DNA from: Paenibacillus sp. S150
GTDB taxonomy: Bacteria; Bacillota; Bacilli; Paenibacillales; Paenibacillaceae
DNA length: 60,571 bases
Direction of reading: 5' to 3'
NCBI RefSeq assembly: GCF_019352175.1
Contig: NZ_JACBYI010000045.1
Coordinates: forward strand, 1 to 60,571
Shown here: in pieces, positions 52,229 to 59,511 of the stretch
Layout: the number at the start of each line of letters is the position of its first letter
Position numbering within the stretch: position 1 is the stretch's first letter
Position numbers and translations under genes: made by a program
Notes under the pieces: generated by a model
The model's database searches: none
Told to the model about the DNA's origin: nothing
Seen by the model: the letters and a program-made list of their open reading frames with translations, nothing else

Positions 52229-53164
52229 ATGAGCCAGACTCATGCAGAGATTGACACAAATCCAGCGAAAAAAAAGAAGTTTTCTACCCATCCGACTCCG
52301 GATAGAGTGTACTACATCATTTCAGGCTTTATTTTGACGCTTATTTTGGTCGCTGTTTCCTACCCGCTTATCTATGTGCTATCAGCATCTTTCTCTTCCG
52401 GCAACGCGGTGTCTTCCGGGCAGGTGCTCCTTTGGCCCGTCGATTTCAGCCTGGAGGGCTACGAAGCGGTGTTCAAGAACAAGGATATTGTGCGAGCGTA
52501 CGGGAACACCTTTTTGTATACGGTATTGGGAACAACGGTGAACGTTTGCGTCGTTATGACCTGTGCCTATGCACTTTCCAGACCTGGCCTGAAGGGCAGA
52601 AACTTTTTTATGTTCCTGTTTACGTTCACAATGTTTTTCAGCGGAGGCTTAATTCCGTTCTATATTTTGATGAAGGATCTGCATCTGATTAACACCATTT
52701 GGGCGATGGTGCTGCCAGGCGCGCTCTCCGTGTACAACATGATCATAGCCCGGACCTTCATCCAGTCCTCCATTCCGGGAGAGCTGATCGAAGCGACCAG
52801 CATTGACGGATGCAGTGACGCGCGTTTCTTCTTTTCCTTCGTGCTGCCGTTGTCGAAGGCGGTTATCGCGGTGATCACGCTGTTTGCGGCGGTGGGCCAC
52901 TGGAATGCCTATTTCAATGCCTTGATGTATCTGAATGACCGTTCACTGTACCCGCTTCAAATTATTTTACGGGAAATTCTGATCATGAACCAGGTGGATG
53001 TCAGCATGATTATGGACCCTGAGCTCCAGGTGGCTAACGCCCAGGCGGCGGCCGTGCTGAAGTATTCCCTGATCGTCGTGGCCACGGTTCCCATCTTGAG
53101 CGTGTACCCCTTCATTCAGAAATATTTTGTCAAAGGGGTAATGATCGGTTCGCTGAAAGGCTGA
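52229..53164 (+). CDS. carbohydrate ABC transporter permease, LplC type, second system
   Basis: 311 residues, a hydrophilic N-terminus of about 30 residues, six helices, C-terminal VKGVMIGSLKG. The ATPase-contact loop reads EATSIDGCSDAR, with Thr in place of the usual second Ala of EAA, a mild variation. AAGGAGGGAG precedes the ATG. No ATPase gene is in the cluster. Confidence 0.94.
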   Translation: MSQTHAEIDTNPAKKKKFSTHPTPDRVYYIISGFILTLILVAVSYPLIYVLSASFSSGNAVSSGQVLLWPVDFSLEGYEAVFKNKDIVRAYGNTFLYTVLGTTVNVCVVMTCAYALSRPGLKGRNFFMFLFTFTMFFSGGLIPFYILMKDLHLINTIWAMVLPGALSVYNMIIARTFIQSSIPGELIEATSIDGCSDARFFFSFVLPLSKAVIAVITLFAAVGHWNAYFNALMYLNDRSLYPLQIILREILIMNQVDVSMIMDPELQVANAQAAAVLKYSLIVVATVPILSVYPFIQKYFVKGVMIGSLKG

Positions 53165-53242
53165 TCTGGAGTGCCGGGGGTGGCCCGGAGCTTGAAAAGG
53201 AAAATAGAAATTCCGGGAAACTATCGGAAGGAGGAATGGCGA

Positions 53243-55228
53243 ATGAACAGTTCGCATCCGGCTCCCCTCCCTGGCCTGTCCGCTTATATCGACGCCATGG
53301 AGCGGCCGGACGATTTTACGCCGACCGGTTATGACAAGGAGCTGTATCTTGATTTGATGGAGGCGGCGATTCAGCCATACGGACTGGACCGCGCAGACAA
53401 CACCTGGGGAACGGACAGGGAAGGGCGTCCACAGGATCTGCAGACGTATTGCCGTATCATTTCCGTATTGGCAGGGTTGATCGCCGCCGGCAGACAACAG
53501 GGGTTAACGCCTTTATGGGAGAGCATGATGGAGACGGGTTGCCGGGAGCTGCCGCTTACAAAGGGCGATCAGATGGCCGATTTCTGCACCAAAGAGCTGC
53601 TTCTGGCCTACAAATCGATGAAGCCGCACGCTTCGGCCATACAACGGGAAAGCTGGAGAACCGGGCTGGCCGAAATCAACCCTGCCGTCAATTATGTGTA
53701 TACGCTGGCTTCCATCCCTGATTCCGAGCGGCTGCATAATATCAACCTTTACAATATGGCCGGCGAATATTTGCGCGAGACAGAAGGAATGACAGACGCC
53801 GGGGATTATCTGGCTGCGCACTGGCCGGTGCAGCTGCCGAAATTCGACGGCAACGGCATGTACAGAGATCCCGGCTGTCCGCTGCTGTACGATCTGGCCG
53901 CACGCTGCCATATCCAGCTGATGTTTGCTTTTGGATACCGGGGAGCATTTTATGGGGAGCTGGACCGCAAGCTGGCGGCCGGCGGCATGATGACGCTGTT
54001 CATGCAATCCGCTGCTGGCCATTTTCCCTTCGGCGGACGCAGCGGACAGTTTCAATTCAATGAGGCGCTGGCAGCCGCGTGCGCAGAATTTGAAGCCGCC
54101 CGTTATCGGCGCTTGGGCAGCCTTAAGCTGGCCGGCGCCTTCAAGAGAAGCGCCAGGCTGTCTGCCGGGGCCATTCTGCGCTGGGTTCGCGATGTCTCGC
54201 CGCCGCGCCATGTAAAGAATCTTTACGATATTCGTTCCGGTTACGGGACGGAGCCGTATGCGTATTACGACAAGTATATGATTACGCTGGGGAGCTTCGC
54301 CTACATGGCTTATCTGTTCACGGAAGACGATATCGCTGAGCAGCCTTGTCCTGCGGAAAGGGGCGGGTATGTGCTGGAGACCTCGCCCTCATTCCATAAA
54401 GTGTTCGCCGCCGCCGGCGGGCTGTCGGTTCAACTGGATACGGCAGCCGATCACCGTTACGATGCCACCGGCTTGGGAAGGCTTCACCGCGCGGGGTTTC
54501 CCGCCGAGCTGGCATTGTCCAGTCCGTTATGCGCCGTGCCCGCGTACCGGCTGCCCGAACGGCTCCGGCCCATAAGTGCGGCTGTCGGCCCCGGCTGGGA
54601 GCGTGAGGACGGGACGGCGGATTACTTGTCTGGACTTGGCGACGGACTGGAGCATGTCCTGTCTGTCATATGCGAGGAGAGCGCCCGGGTGGAGTTCTCG
54701 ATCGGTTATTGCGGAGCGGGTCTTCCGGACGGCGTTACGGTGCAGGAAACATATGTGTTGTCCGAGAAGGGGCTGGATATCACCGCTGCGATTGAAGGGC
54801 CTGATTCGAAGGCGGGACCAAGCGCTGGAGCAAGTGCGGAGCCTGAAGCGCAAGCAGATGAAGCACCCGCAGCTCGGCCAGCGGGAGCGATCCGTTACAG
54901 GGTGCCCCTTTTCTGCGGCAACGGACAGGACAGGAGCTCCATTACGGCGGAGCGGCATGCAGCGACCGTCGCGCTCGGCCGCAGCCGCTTTACGGTTAGC
55001 ACGACAGGCGACCTGGAAGTGGAGGAAGAGCGCTGCGGAAACCGGAATGGGGAATACCGCCTCGCGTCCATCCGTTCCAACAGCCCGGCCGTCCGGCTGC
55101 GGCTGCGGCTGTGGTCGGAAGAACCTGAGCAGCAAGCAGCGGCCGCATCTGCTTCCGGCGCCCAAAAAATGAAGCCCATCGGCTGGCCGTTCCCGGCAGC
55201 CGACAACAAAGGAGAAGAAGGTAAATGA
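53243..55228 (+). CDS. putative carbohydrate-active enzyme of unknown family
   Basis: 661 residues with no signal peptide, so cytoplasmic. The N-terminal two thirds look helical and rich in aromatic, Asp and Arg residues (NTWGTDREGRPQDLQTYCRI, FDGNGMYRDPGCPLLYD, GHFPFGGRSGQFQFNEA), which fits an alpha/alpha-barrel; the C-terminal third is beta-rich with an acidic, Ala-rich insert near 535-560. I do not recognise the family; a lyase or unsaturated-glycan hydrolase is a guess from context. The ATG at 53243 has GGAAGGAGG 7 bases upstream. It overlaps the heparinase-like gene by 4 bases, so both products are probably needed in similar amounts. Confidence 0.8.
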   Translation: MNSSHPAPLPGLSAYIDAMERPDDFTPTGYDKELYLDLMEAAIQPYGLDRADNTWGTDREGRPQDLQTYCRIISVLAGLIAAGRQQGLTPLWESMMETGCRELPLTKGDQMADFCTKELLLAYKSMKPHASAIQRESWRTGLAEINPAVNYVYTLASIPDSERLHNINLYNMAGEYLRETEGMTDAGDYLAAHWPVQLPKFDGNGMYRDPGCPLLYDLAARCHIQLMFAFGYRGAFYGELDRKLAAGGMMTLFMQSAAGHFPFGGRSGQFQFNEALAAACAEFEAARYRRLGSLKLAGAFKRSARLSAGAILRWVRDVSPPRHVKNLYDIRSGYGTEPYAYYDKYMITLGSFAYMAYLFTEDDIAEQPCPAERGGYVLETSPSFHKVFAAAGGLSVQLDTAADHRYDATGLGRLHRAGFPAELALSSPLCAVPAYRLPERLRPISAAVGPGWEREDGTADYLSGLGDGLEHVLSVICEESARVEFSIGYCGAGLPDGVTVQETYVLSEKGLDITAAIEGPDSKAGPSAGASAEPEAQADEAPAARPAGAIRYRVPLFCGNGQDRSSITAERHAATVALGRSRFTVSTTGDLEVEEERCGNRNGEYRLASIRSNSPAVRLRLRLWSEEPEQQAAAASASGAQKMKPIGWPFPAADNKGEEGK

Positions 55229-57045
55229 TGAAGGAACCAACCACTCCGGCTGCTTTGGCCGATATCGTGCAGGGCATGCCCAAAGCCGGGCTGGAGCTAT
55301 ATGGCGCCGGAGGGGACACGCAGGCGTTCTGGCGCGGCGTGAAGGAGAACGCTGCCCTGCACGGCGGCCTGGAGGAAATCCGGTCCGAGGCGGAGCGGCT
55401 GTTGGACCTGCCTGTTCCGGAACTGAGCTATTCGCTGTTCTCCCTGTACAGAACGCAGGGAACGCGCCTGGAATACGAGCGGGTTTATTTTGAACGGAGG
55501 CGGCGGCTTAACGCTTTTGCGCTGATGGTGCTGCTGGAGCCGGAGTCCAAACGGTATGAGGCCGCCCTGCATGAAATGATATGGGCGATATGCGGCGAGC
55601 AGACCTGGTGTCTGCCGGCCCATGTGAACGACGGTTATTCGCTGGAGGGCAGCATTGATCTGTTTTCGGCGGAAACGGGCTTTACGCTGGCCGAATTGAG
55701 CGTGCTGCTGGGCTGTCGTCTGCCTGAATTTCTGCGGGTTTTGATTTCGGACTGTGTAGATGCGAGAATATTCCAGCCTTATTTGGTCGGGGGGCCTTTT
55801 TTCTGGGAGACAATCGACAACAACTGGGCGGCCGTCTGCGCCGGTTCGGCGGGCGCAGCAGCGCTGCTGCTGCTGGAAGATAAGGCGCGGCTGACCAACC
55901 TGCTCGGCAAGGTGCAGCGGACGTTGTCCTTTTATTTCAAAGGGATCGGCGATGACGGGGGCTGTCTGGAAGGATTGGGATACTGGAATTACGGCTTCGG
56001 CTATTTCACCTATTATGCCGATCTGCTGAAATCGATGAGCGGCGGTGCGCTGGACTGGTTCCGGGAGCCGAAAGTAAAAAAGACAGCGGCTTTTCAGCAA
56101 AAAAGCTTTCTCGGCAAAGATGCCGTGGTCAACTTCTCGGATACGGTTGCCCGCTCCGGCGTGCAGCTTGGCCTTTCCTGTTATCTTGCGGAGCTGTATC
56201 CCGGCGAGGTAGCCCTTCCCCCCTTCCGGCGGCGCGCAGATTTTCGCGGCGATCACTGCAGCCGCTGGGCGCCGGCCTTCCGCAATTTAATTTGGAACGG
56301 AGCGGCGGCGGCCACAGATTGGAAAGCCGGCAGCTTCTATTTGCCGGACGCCCAGTGGATCATCTCGCGTGTGGAGCAAGGGGAGACGGTATTCGGCTTC
56401 GCCGCCAAGGGCGGCCATAACGGCGAACCGCACAACCACAACGATCTAGGGCAATTTCTGCTGGCGCGGAACGGGAGGTTCTATTTGGCCGATCTTGGCA
56501 GCGGCGAATATACACGGGAATATTTCGGGCCGGAGCGGTACAGCTTCGACTGCAACGGTTCACAGGGCCATTCCGTGCCGGTCATCGACGGGGTGCAGCA
56601 GAGCGCCGGACGGACGGCAGCGGCAAAGGTGCTTGAAGCAGAGACGGGCGGCGAAGAGGATCAATTGAGCCTGGACCTGACTTCGGCTTATGACTGCGGC
56701 AGGCTGCTGGCATTTAAACGCCGCTACCGCTGGCTAAAAGGCTGCGGCTTGCCTCGGCTGCGGCTGGAGGATGAATTCGCCTTCGCTTCTGTTCCGGGCA
56801 GCGTCACGGAAAGGTTCGTAACTCTCATCCAACCGGCAGCCGGGGAAGGCGAAGTGCTAATTGCCGCTGCGGACGGGACGGGTGTCAAAATTCTGTACGA
56901 TTCCGCGGCGTTGCGCCCGGAAATCAAGCCCCGCCGCTATCGCAACCATGCGGGAGCCTGGACGGAATGGTTCGCTCTGGACTTTCATCTGCTGGCCCCG
57001 GGCGAGAATGTCTGTGCCTTCTTTGATTTTATTTTTACCGGTTGA
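55225..57045 (+). CDS. heparinase II/III family protein (putative polysaccharide lyase)
   Basis: 606 residues without a signal peptide. Helical barrel in the first half; the second half has the heparinase II/III motif GGHNGEPHNHNDLGQFLLAR (about residue 396 on) with its conserved His and Asn residues, then LADLGSGEYTREYFG and HSVPVIDG. Such lyases cut uronic-acid glycosidic bonds by beta-elimination, with oligosaccharides imported and finished inside the cell. The start is ATGATG, with AAAGGAGAAG upstream and a 4-base overlap with the preceding gene. It ends the operon. Confidence 0.86.
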   Translation: MMKEPTTPAALADIVQGMPKAGLELYGAGGDTQAFWRGVKENAALHGGLEEIRSEAERLLDLPVPELSYSLFSLYRTQGTRLEYERVYFERRRRLNAFALMVLLEPESKRYEAALHEMIWAICGEQTWCLPAHVNDGYSLEGSIDLFSAETGFTLAELSVLLGCRLPEFLRVLISDCVDARIFQPYLVGGPFFWETIDNNWAAVCAGSAGAAALLLLEDKARLTNLLGKVQRTLSFYFKGIGDDGGCLEGLGYWNYGFGYFTYYADLLKSMSGGALDWFREPKVKKTAAFQQKSFLGKDAVVNFSDTVARSGVQLGLSCYLAELYPGEVALPPFRRRADFRGDHCSRWAPAFRNLIWNGAAAATDWKAGSFYLPDAQWIISRVEQGETVFGFAAKGGHNGEPHNHNDLGQFLLARNGRFYLADLGSGEYTREYFGPERYSFDCNGSQGHSVPVIDGVQQSAGRTAAAKVLEAETGGEEDQLSLDLTSAYDCGRLLAFKRRYRWLKGCGLPRLRLEDEFAFASVPGSVTERFVTLIQPAAGEGEVLIAAADGTGVKILYDSAALRPEIKPRRYRNHAGAWTEWFALDFHLLAPGENVCAFFDFIFTG

Positions 57046-57194
57046 GGCTGCTGCGCATATAGCATTCGAATACTGATCCCAATATCCTTAACTACTCAAT
57101 CCTGATTTCTTGGCGATATGGAAGCCTGTTCGATCCCGGTTCCCGTAAAAGGTTGCGCAGAAACTCCCGGAGTCATACAATACAGTAATAGAAA

Positions 57195-57239
57195 GCACTC
57201 CCAATGCGCAGGCAGGGGCTCTAAGTTCCTTCGCCAGCA
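57195..57239 (+). pseudogene. decayed tRNA-Thr remnant
   Basis: The 45 bases from GCACTC to CCAGCA match the 3' part of the tRNA-Thr gene (30585-30629) at 35 of 45 positions without gaps. The anticodon now reads CCC in the matching place, the T-loop is damaged and the 5' half is missing. About 45 bases upstream AAAAGGTTGCG matches the tRNA promoter region, and TACAAT stands for the -10. A T-run near 57,288 suggests the old terminator. It cannot fold into a functional tRNA. Confidence 0.7.
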
Positions 57240-57319
57240 CCCGATAACCTATAGGCGGCGCGGCTTTCCGGATTTTTGGCGGCTGCGTTTTTTGGTTGTT
57301 CAGAAAGGAGGGGCGGGAA

Positions 57320-57742
57320 ATGAAATGCCTGACGATCCGTCAGCCTTGGGCTACATTAATTGCTCTTGGAGAAAAACAGTTCGAGACCCGCTCCTGGAAA
57401 ACCGCTTATCGAGGTGAACTGGCTATTCATGCCGGAATGGGGATCGACAAGGCCGTATGCAAGCGGGAGCCCTTCAGATCCGCGCTGTCCAGACACGGGT
57501 TCACCGCCGGCAATCTGCCCTTGGGAGCTATTATCGCCACAAGCCGTCTGGCTGATTGCCATAAGGTGTCGCTTGACGATGCTGAAGAGGGCTGGCCTGG
57601 CGGCGATGAATTTGCTTTTGGCGATTATTCGCAGGGGCGCTTTGCCTGGAAGCTGGAGGGTGTAACGGCGCTCGCTCATCCAATACCTGCGAAAGGCCGG
57701 TTAAGCTTTTGGGAGCACCCTGTTCTGGAAGGGGAGCAGTGA
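57320..57742 (+). CDS. ASCH domain protein
   Basis: 140 residues. The ASCH fold, related to PUA RNA-binding domains, is shown by CLTIRQPWATLIALGEKQFE at the start, the Arg-rich TRSWKTAYRGELAIHAG and a later GAIIATSRLADC strand. Members bind RNA or modified nucleotides, and some hydrolyse N4-acetylcytidine. AAAGGAGGGG lies 7 bases before the ATG at 57320. It is monocistronic, and CCTGTTCTG/CAGAACAGG at the gene end (57719-57754), followed by CTTTTTGG, acts as terminator. Confidence 0.86.
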   Translation: MKCLTIRQPWATLIALGEKQFETRSWKTAYRGELAIHAGMGIDKAVCKREPFRSALSRHGFTAGNLPLGAIIATSRLADCHKVSLDDAEEGWPGGDEFAFGDYSQGRFAWKLEGVTALAHPIPAKGRLSFWEHPVLEGEQ

Positions 57743-57765
57743 CCCGTTCAGAACAGGATAGCCTT
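57719..57765 (+). terminator. intrinsic terminator of the ASCH gene
   Basis: CCTGTTCTG and CAGAACAGG arms with a loop that includes the stop codon, then ATAGCCTTTTT. The left arm is inside the coding sequence. Confidence 0.65.
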
Positions 57766-57832
57766 TTTGGGGAAAAGGAATTCTGCACTGTGCAATGATC
57801 AGGATGGATAAGAAAGGGCGTATGCATAGGAA

Positions 57833-57973
57833 ATGGGAAGTGTTCTTATTGCGTGGCTTTGTATGCTGTGTTTGTATTTTTCGTTTGAGGATAAGGCAAG
57901 CCGGAAAATTATACTGCCTGTAGCGCTGGTTGTTGTTTTCGGCACACTGGGCTGTTGGAGGCTTTTAATGTAA
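57833..57973 (+). CDS. possible 46-residue membrane protein
   Basis: The frame reads MGSVLIAWLCMLCLYFSF, a charged EDKASRKI turn and ILPVALVVVFGTLGCWRLLM: two membrane helices with a positive loop, as in a hairpin membrane peptide. The ribosome binding site is weak (AGGAA). An overlapping frame from an ATG at 57822 has a better site (AAAGGG) but a less protein-like product. Family unknown. Confidence 0.4.
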   Translation: MGSVLIAWLCMLCLYFSFEDKASRKIILPVALVVVFGTLGCWRLLM

Positions 57974-58019
57974 TTTTTATGTAATCATAAGGTTGTTTTC
58001 AGGTTGAGGATATATATTA

Positions 58020-58102
58020 AATGTACCCAAACACTCCCCAGTGTTTATAGATAGATTTGCAGGGTCTTGCCAACTCCCATGGCGAGGCCCGTTTTTTTTC
58101 TG
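58020..58102 (+). ncRNA. candidate small RNA ending in an intrinsic terminator
   Basis: AAACACT/AGTGTTT hairpin near 58028-58049, then a terminator GGGTCTTGCC/GGCGAGGCCC with eight T at 58062-58102. No reading frame lies between. It is 47 bases after the small membrane frame, so it may be only that gene's 3' end. A weak promoter (TTGTTT, TATATT) lies near 57,985-58,015. Confidence 0.35.
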
Positions 58103-58213
58103 GCTTACCATGCATAGCATGGTCCGGATTTGATGGGGCAGCTTTTGCAAACTGTGGCTTCTGCCTGGAGCTGGACAATTTCAGGCCTGGACCACTAAAA
58201 GCTGTGGAATGCA

Positions 58214-58585
58214 TCATTTTCTCATGGCCCAAGTGAGGTCAAGCCCGAGATATTTGCGCATTTGGACAGCGGCTTGAGCGGCAATGACGTCGTCCAGCAG
58301 CAGCATCCGTTCATGATACCCCCGGCAGATGAATTTGGCCTCGATCCCGGCCTCCAGCCGCTGCTGCTCATAGACCCTGATGCCGCGGCTTCGCATTTCG
58401 GCGCGCACATCCCTCAAATCGGCGGTTGCTGTATTTGCAGCGTTATGCAGAACTTCCATGTAAGGTTCCGGAGTACGCAGTCCTTTGGACATAATAGTGG
58501 CATCGCGCTCAAAGGCGGTTAAGATCAAGGGAAGCAAAATATAGGATTTGACCAGCATGTTGTCTTGACTCTCAGCCCTGTGCAT
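58214..58585 (-). CDS. conserved hypothetical protein (resembles Bacillus YhjD-type proteins)
   Basis: 123 residues, helical. It contains MLVKSYILLPLILTAFERD, then EPYMEVLHNAANTATADLRD, a basic RAEMRSRGIRVYEQQR helix and CRGYHERMLLLDDVI. I recall this pattern from YhjD-like Bacillus proteins of unknown function but could not check it. ATG at 58585 with GGGAGATGAGG upstream. Neighbours are on the other strand. Confidence 0.75.
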   Translation of the reverse strand: MHRAESQDNMLVKSYILLPLILTAFERDATIMSKGLRTPEPYMEVLHNAANTATADLRDVRAEMRSRGIRVYEQQRLEAGIEAKFICRGYHERMLLLDDVIAAQAAVQMRKYLGLDLTWAMRK

Positions 58586-58776
58586 AGCCTCATCTCCCTT
58601 ATAAGAACATATATTCGTATTTTACCCTGATATTAAAAAAATAATCAATGCTATTTATAAATAAGGCTGATTAGTGTGACATTTTTCACAATAAATTCAG
58701 AGGAATTATTTTATATTAAAATTGAAATATTAAAGATTGAAGTTCGGCCCAATAAAGCACCTCAAAAAGGAGAATA

Positions 58777-58878
58777 ATGATGATTCATGAAGGAAGTCTC
58801 CGCCGTGGTTTGGTATTCGGTTTATTTTTAAGTATTCCGTTATGGGTGTCGATGATTGGCTGGCTCCAACTGCTGTAA
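58777..58878 (+). CDS. 33-residue single-helix membrane protein
   Basis: The frame reads MMIHEGSLRRGLVFGLFLSI then PLWVSMIGWLQLL: a short charged N-terminus and one membrane helix. AAAAAGGAG lies 6 bases before the ATG, an excellent site, and the intrinsic terminator at 58948-58985 follows. These two signals make a real gene likely in spite of its size. Function unknown. Confidence 0.65.
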   Translation: MMIHEGSLRRGLVFGLFLSIPLWVSMIGWLQLL

Positions 58879-58947
58879 CCTATCAAATTTGGCTATATTC
58901 GCAAAGCGGGTTAAGGAAGCGCATATAGCATACATAGATGTCGATAA

Positions 58948-58985
58948 AACTGCTGCCGGGCATTTCCGGGAACAGTTTTTTCTTT
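58948..58985 (+). terminator. intrinsic terminator
   Basis: AACTG...CCGG and CCGG...CAGTT arms around GGCATTT, followed by TTTTTCTTTTT. It closes the 33-residue protein transcript. Confidence 0.8.
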
Positions 58986-59345
58986 TTCACCCCGTACAGG
59001 CTTCTTTAGACAGAGCTCGACACTAGGACGGTGAGCCGTGAAAAAAATTTGACGAATAGTCCAAATATACTAAATTTTAATATTTAAAATTAATTATTTT
59101 TAGGCTTCGGGAAGCAAAAAGATTTAGCCGAAGCAGCGATTCCCGAAATACGATCCGTGAATAAAAAAAAGCTGTAAGGCCTTGTGCATAGCGGTTTTTT
59201 AGACAAGCCTCTTCGTCCAAGCACGCAAAAAAATACTGGAGGAATGGATTGACAACAGGGGTATGGAGCAGATAAACTGAATTTAGTTCTAAAGTAACAA
59301 ATGTCATAGACTACATAAGAGTTGCTAATTTTATACACTCATGTA

Positions 59346-59424
59346 TAAACGCAAACCGTTTGAAAGGACGGGACGCAAAGTCAGGAATCTAATGCCCGCA
59401 AGCAGGGGCTATGATCGTCCGGCC
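59346..59424 (+). promoter_or_regulatory. c-di-GMP-I (GEMM) riboswitch
   Basis: The aptamer has GCAAACC, a GAAA-tetraloop stem (GTTTGAAAGGAC) and GGGACGCAAAG, the fixed core of GEMM-I RNAs, followed by a second stem CCC GCAAGCA GGGG and CGTCCGGCC. It lies 88 bases before the surface-protein gene, with an intrinsic terminator between. Binding of c-di-GMP would change readthrough; whether this one is an ON or OFF switch cannot be read directly. Confidence 0.9.
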
Positions 59425-59457
59425 GCCGTGAAGCTAACCCTTCTTGGCGGTCTTTTT
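59423..59457 (+). terminator. riboswitch-controlled terminator
   Basis: CCGCC (59423-59427) and GGCGG (59446-59450) with inner GAAG/CTTC, then TCTTTTTG. The left arm overlaps the end of the aptamer (GGCC), so ligand binding and terminator formation can compete. Confidence 0.85.
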
Positions 59458-59511
59458 GTTGTTATAGTTTTTTTGCGAAATCATAGAATAGTTAATAGGA
59501 GGTGCACGCGA

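Noticed and set aside
30558..57239. Genomic island bounded by tRNA-Thr and its partial copy (attL/attR)
   Set aside because: The two ends are only 78 percent identical, no integrase is present, and most genes between are ordinary metabolic operons.
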